The position numbers were made by a program, and so were the translations under genes. From JAPLDP01 sp964628285 (GTDB lineage Bacteria > Bacteroidota > Bacteroidia > Bacteroidales > JAGONC01): a stretch of 10,030 nt of DNA. Positions 8,201 through 10,030 of the stretch are shown here, piece after piece; position 1 is the stretch's first letter; every line of letters starts with the position of its first letter. Under the pieces are notes generated by a model, which worked only from the letters and a program-made list of their open reading frames with translations, ran no database searches and was not told the DNA's origin. The stretch covers positions 1 to 10,030 of the forward strand of contig CAZVNP010000075.1 of assembly GCA_964628285.1 (NCBI GenBank). Direction: 5' to 3'.

Positions 8201-8768
8201 AGGGTATAATGATTTCATGATACGGGCCTATATTCATCATGATATGGGCAATCCTGTGAAGTCGAATTCCGGACAGAATGATATCCAAACTCCGGACTTT
8301 GAATATTATAAAGTTTATGTCCTTCCCCAGGGTGAGGAGGGAAATCCGGATACATGGATGCTTAAAAGTGATAACCTGACACAGACTAGTTACACCGATA
8401 CCGACTGGGCGACTTATCCTGCCGGATGGTACAGGTACGCAGTAATTGCAGAATATACTTATAATCATTCTGAGCCTGCCTTATCAAATCCCGTGGAGCA
8501 GGTGATCATTGGAATTAATGAACCGGATTTGGGCTCAATCAAGGTTTATCCGGTTCCGGCAAAAGATATTGTGTTAGTGGAGGTAAACAATAGCATACGT
8601 GATCTGAAAATCATTAACTACACCGGCCAGATGGTCTATCAACGGAAGGTGGAAGGAGAGAAGACCTTTCGGGTTAATACATCGGGATTCAGGACAGGTA
8701 GCTATTTGGTTGAATTTATTTTGGATGATGGAAAGGTGGTGACGAGGAAGATGGTAATCATGAAATGA
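5217..8768 (+). CDS. T9SS-exported multidomain surface protein with inserted beta-propeller and cleaved-adhesin domains
   Basis: 1183 residues. ATG 5217 begins MKKLPFPTLLLSGFILTAAL, a signal peptide probably ending near residue 25. Order: carboxypeptidase-regulatory-like domain (31-114); FnIII (strands 117-136) split by a cleaved-adhesin/MAM-like jelly roll (140-299, FDPSQGNW, FNINWWDIDNV), strands resuming at 303-358; FnIII (359-380) split by a linker plus a propeller-like region (about 448-668; blade-like repeats NPVGLAWNPTTGKMY, GALYSIDPATG, GQLWTIDPVAG), strands resuming at 675-735; regulatory-like domain (740-822); FnIII (825-847) split by the YDDDG jelly-roll module (850-1005), resuming at 1029-1095; type A T9SS sorting domain (1105-1183). 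The C-terminal 417 residues align throughout with the gene ending at 1255. The propeller could be protein- or carbohydrate-binding; no active site can be assigned. Upstream is an 86-bp spacer with a palindrome and no clear promoter. Confidence 0.93.
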   Translation: MKKLPFPTLLLSGFILTAALHPVAGQDTTATVTLNITTSGGASPFGAQVTLANHDGLPEHIYTAISPADGMIVFPDVFLGIYDLAVNLFGYQPYQHNNWSITQDLTLDILLLEITYPPPGLWVDPLTLMVYWLSPGPYVQNLFSETWDSGSFSDNEWTFDPSQGNWVIHSSNDLHTDTCARFNFWPEVTDYSYSLVSKNIFRNYHPIIWLSFDLSFSNFLSTTNENLAVEVWDGSSWTQVDNFSNQDYPEGIPWTTFTYNITDVVLGSFDIKVRFRAWGQDSFNINWWDIDNVKVRGETDSSVMGYLLDICGEVIETQDTSYQIPPSLLEWGETCAICVRAVYASGVSDLVCYYFTSIHLPPPRNLEGEDVGHAAHLTWLPPLPETQPHKSGGVSWEELLAYNHMTDADLYHPEITGIDRIGLPPPDLKPIVLSNPVETKGFMSVTSRALAYIAYSPDTTYDYLVKFTLGSSGSLTIFGPNGAGNFFSGGCWGPDSTWYVTRYNGQFGAVDTTTGVFTQICSGLNNPVGLAWNPTTGKMYMNTFGNGALYSIDPATGVTILVGTSAALGYIDLVCANDGQLYGLDINSQYFGKISKINGAWTPLIPSPFNFAYAQGMSVDRSDNTIYWAAFNASVNSGQLWTIDPVAGTMNYLGDFAGHSELDGMAIVSEDTVPWNLIGYNIYRDGVLIANTDTATTEYYDTDLPGGWYSYTVTASYSEPTPGESQAAGPVEVYIAGTGGIEGTVTSYGTQPEPIEGANITITCGDSIYITCTDATGHYLIAGIDLVCDICVEADGYETVCIEGIVIPFYQTIIIDFQLKEFPYPVLSVSAMPNEADTTVLIKWYPYQDFDIIVYDDSTSDDATAWDEGGNMNAVRFTPAAYPAAIYGLSVNIYNGTWPPGDILTPFKMAIYDDDGDYNLPGTELAVVDVTPYDYGWVYADFSNAGVTITNGDFYGVMIQGGDFPDCSPIAVDTTGHACRSYSQDVSHGEPWRPSGYNDFMIRAYIHHDMGNPVKSNSGQNDIQTPDFEYYKVYVLPQGEEGNPDTWMLKSDNLTQTSYTDTDWATYPAGWYRYAVIAEYTYNHSEPALSNPVEQVIIGINEPDLGSIKVYPVPAKDIVLVEVNNSIRDLKIINYTGQMVYQRKVEGEKTFRVNTSGFRTGSYLVEFILDDGKVVTRKMVIMK
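8050..8221 (+). repeat. 172-bp perfect direct repeat, copy 2
   Basis: Second copy of the tract at 537-708, in the same reading frame within the gene at 5217-8768. The edges are sharp: the first mismatches are at 8049 on the left and 8222 on the right. Confidence 0.95.
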
Positions 8769-8806
8769 CCTCACCCCACTCCTTGAGGAGAGGGGTTGGG
8801 GTGAGG
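8769..8806. repeat. Intergenic palindrome, related to the one at 5136-5198
   Basis: Arms CCTCACCCC (8769-8777) and GGGGTGAGG (8798-8806) are perfect reverse complements; the interior CTCC-TTGA-GGAG (8779-8790) can form its own small hairpin. It starts directly after the TGA of the surface-protein gene. No T-tract follows, so terminator function is possible but not of the canonical form. The arms resemble CCTCACCCC/GGGGTGAGG-type palindromes that recur between genes in many bacterial genomes. Confidence 0.75.
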
Positions 8807-8843
8807 TGCATAGAGAAGAGCATTGATAACCAACTGCAAATTG

Positions 8844-8880
8844 CCGCCTGCGGCGGAGCTTGCTTCACCCATCTCCGCTG
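8844..8880. repeat. Small GC-rich inverted repeats with two exclusive pairings
   Basis: CCGCC (8844-8848) can pair with GGCGG (8852-8856) across a 3-nt loop. Alternatively GCGGAG (8853-8858) can pair with CTCCGC (8873-8878) across a 14-nt loop. The two stems share bases and cannot form together. They lie upstream of the predicted promoter of the ABC-F gene, so they would act in its mRNA only if transcription reads through from the left. Confidence 0.4.
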
Positions 8881-8884
8881 CCAA

Positions 8885-8933
8885 CTGACGACTGAAGACT
8901 GACGACTGAAGACTGAAGACTGAAGACTGACGA
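8885..8933 (+). repeat. 7-bp tandem repeat, seven units of CTGAMGA
   Basis: Seven contiguous 7-bp units, each CTGACGA or CTGAAGA, in the order C, A, C, A, A, A, C at the variable fifth base, followed by a partial CT. It is noncoding and lies just upstream of the predicted ABC-F promoter, ending 15 bp before its -7 element. The array occupies the place where a -33 element would sit. Confidence 0.9.
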
Positions 8934-8948
8934 CTCCCCTAAATTTAC

Positions 8949-8957
8949 TACCTTTGC
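8949..8957 (+). promoter_or_regulatory. Bacteroidota-type -7 promoter element for the ABC-F gene
   Basis: TACCTTTGC matches the TAnnTTTG consensus read by the primary sigma factor of Bacteroidota. No good -33 TTG element stands at the expected distance upstream, where the 7-bp repeat array lies. Transcription would begin near 8963-8965, giving an untranslated leader of roughly 45 nt before ATG 9008. Confidence 0.6.
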
Positions 8958-8964
8958 CCGTTCA

Positions 8965-8997
8965 ATGCATAACAACGTCTTCAGGGGGCACAGGTAA
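8965..8997 (+). other. Ten-codon upstream ORF in the ABC-F leader
   Basis: ATG 8965 opens MHNNVFRGHR and stops at TAA 8995-8997, 10 bp before the ABC-F start and in another frame. It would begin within a few bases of the predicted transcription start, so it would be nearly leaderless. Short stalling-sensitive leader peptides precede several antibiotic-resistance ABC-F genes, but this one could easily be chance. Confidence 0.2.
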
Positions 8998-9007
8998 TTT
9001 CACAGCC

Positions 9008-10030
9008 ATGTTTTCCGTCAGCAACCTCGCCATACATTTTACCGGCACAGAGATTTTCAGTGAGGTCTCTTTCCTGATCAACGCGCGCGACCGCATCGGC
9101 CTCACCGGCAAGAACGGCGCCGGCAAGACCACGCTGCTGAGGATCATGAAAGGCGAGCTGGAACCCACCGCCGGCGATGTGGTCATACCCGCCGGCAAGA
9201 GCGTCGGCTACCTGCCCCAGGAGATGGATATCTTCAGCAGGAAGAGTGTTTTCGAGGAGGCTCTCTCGGCGTTTTCCGAGGCCCTGGAGCTGGAAGAGAA
9301 GATACGGAAATATACCGATGAGATCGGTCACATCCGTGATCATGAGACGGCACGTTACGCTGTGCTCGTCGACAGGTTGACCAACGCTACCGACAGGTAC
9401 CGTATCATCGACGGGCCGTCGAAGGAGGCCGATACGGAGAAAGTGCTGCTGGGCTTGGGTTTCACCACCACTGATTTCACACGGCCCCTGGCCGAGTTCA
9501 GCGGCGGATGGCAGATGCGCGTGGAGCTCGCCAAGATACTCCTCCGCAAACCCGACCTGCTGCTCCTCGACGAGCCCACCAACCACCTTGACATCGAGTC
9601 CATCCAGTGGCTCGAACAGTTCCTGATCGACTATCCAGGCGCCGTGGTCCTCGTCTCGCACGACAGAGCCCTGCTCGATAACGTCACCCTACGTACCCTG
9701 GAGATCACCATGGGCAGGGTGTATGATTATAAAGCCAACTACTCGGCCTATGTGACCCTGCGCGACCAGCAACGCGAAAAACAGATGGCCGCCTATAACA
9801 ACCAGCAGCGCCAGATAGCACAGATAGAACGGTTTATCGAACGCTTCCGTTACAAGAACACCAAAGCACGGCAGGTGCAGTCGAGGATCAGGATGCTCGA
9901 GAAGATGGAGAAGGTCGAGGTGGAGGCCGTGGATAACAGCGCCATAAAGTTTGAGTTCCCGCCGGCACCACGCAGCGGCAAGGTGGTGTTTGAAGCCAGG
10001 AAACTGTCGAAGAGCTTCGGCGAGCACAGG
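9008..10030 (+). CDS. ABC-F family ATPase (translation-associated), 3' truncated by window edge
   Basis: The first 341 codons of a gene whose family members usually have about 620-650 residues. The first nucleotide-binding domain shows Walker A GKNGAGKTT (34-42), a Q-loop in GYLPQE (Q71), an ABC-F-style signature FSGGWQMR (164-171), Walker B LLLLDEPTNHLD with D188/E189, and the H-switch VSHDR (H218). A charged helical linker follows (about 236-315, with RFRYKNTKARQVQSR), corresponding to the P-site-tRNA-interaction region of ABC-F proteins. The second nucleotide-binding domain begins near residue 325 (KVVFEARKLSKSFG). There are no membrane segments. ABC-F proteins bind the ribosomal E site and relieve stalled translation; some protect against antibiotics. 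The WQMR signature and overall look fit the YheS/Uup-like housekeeping type rather than a resistance factor, but the subgroup is not settled here. GC is clearly higher than in the upstream genes. It probably has its own promoter at 8949-8957. Confidence 0.95.
   Translation, partial: MFSVSNLAIHFTGTEIFSEVSFLINARDRIGLTGKNGAGKTTLLRIMKGELEPTAGDVVIPAGKSVGYLPQEMDIFSRKSVFEEALSAFSEALELEEKIRKYTDEIGHIRDHETARYAVLVDRLTNATDRYRIIDGPSKEADTEKVLLGLGFTTTDFTRPLAEFSGGWQMRVELAKILLRKPDLLLLDEPTNHLDIESIQWLEQFLIDYPGAVVLVSHDRALLDNVTLRTLEITMGRVYDYKANYSAYVTLRDQQREKQMAAYNNQQRQIAQIERFIERFRYKNTKARQVQSRIRMLEKMEKVEVEAVDNSAIKFEFPPAPRSGKVVFEARKLSKSFGEHR

Noticed and set aside
8769..8806. Canonical rho-independent terminator after the last surface-protein gene.
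   Set aside because: The hairpin is strong but is followed by TGCATAGAG, not a T-run; kept as a palindromic repeat only.
8981..9661. 226-codon minus-strand reading frame opposite the ABC-F gene.
   Set aside because: It lies wholly antisense to a gene with intact Walker A, signature and Walker B motifs; the open frame follows from the GC-rich codon use of that gene. The minus-strand frame at 9689-10027 is rejected for the same reason.

Overview
The window reads as a Bacteroidota chromosome segment, probably an environmental, Bacteroidales-like lineage; nothing here fixes the genus. Three large plus-strand proteins end in the same type A C-terminal sorting domain of the type IX secretion system (T9SS), a system confined to this phylum. 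The gene starts lack strong Shine-Dalgarno sites, and the one clear promoter element is TACCTTTGC, which fits the Bacteroidota -7 consensus TAnnTTTG.

Layout, all on the plus strand: (1) 2-1255, the C-terminal 417 residues of a secreted surface protein whose start lies left of the window; (2) 1324-5130, a complete 1268-residue secreted multidomain protein; (3) 5131-5216, a spacer holding a nested GC-rich palindrome; (4) 5217-8768, a complete 1183-residue paralogue whose C-terminal third is co-linear with gene 1; (5) 8769-9007, a spacer with a second related palindrome, a small GC-rich hairpin region, a 7-bp tandem repeat, a Bacteroidota-type promoter and a ten-codon upstream ORF; (6) 9008 to the right edge, the first 341 codons of an ABC-F translation-factor ATPase.

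The three surface proteins are built from one kit: carboxypeptidase-regulatory-like beta-sandwiches, fibronectin-III-like (FnIII) domains, cleaved-adhesin/MAM-like jelly rolls, two other jelly-roll-like modules and, in gene 4, a beta-propeller. Repeatedly the FnIII domain is split after its second strand, with a large globular module inserted and the remaining strands resuming behind it. None shows a catalytic motif, so adhesion, glycan or protein binding, or matrix scaffolding is the best guess. Genes 1 and 4 share a perfectly identical 172-bp tract inside otherwise roughly 83% (left flank) or less (right flank) identical DNA, which points to recent gene conversion.

No defence system, CRISPR array, transposase, tRNA or rRNA was seen. 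The ABC-F gene is an ordinary core gene with higher GC and its own promoter, and is probably functionally unrelated to the adhesin cluster. The best candidates for something new are the domain-insertion architecture, the conversion tract and the paired intergenic palindromes.
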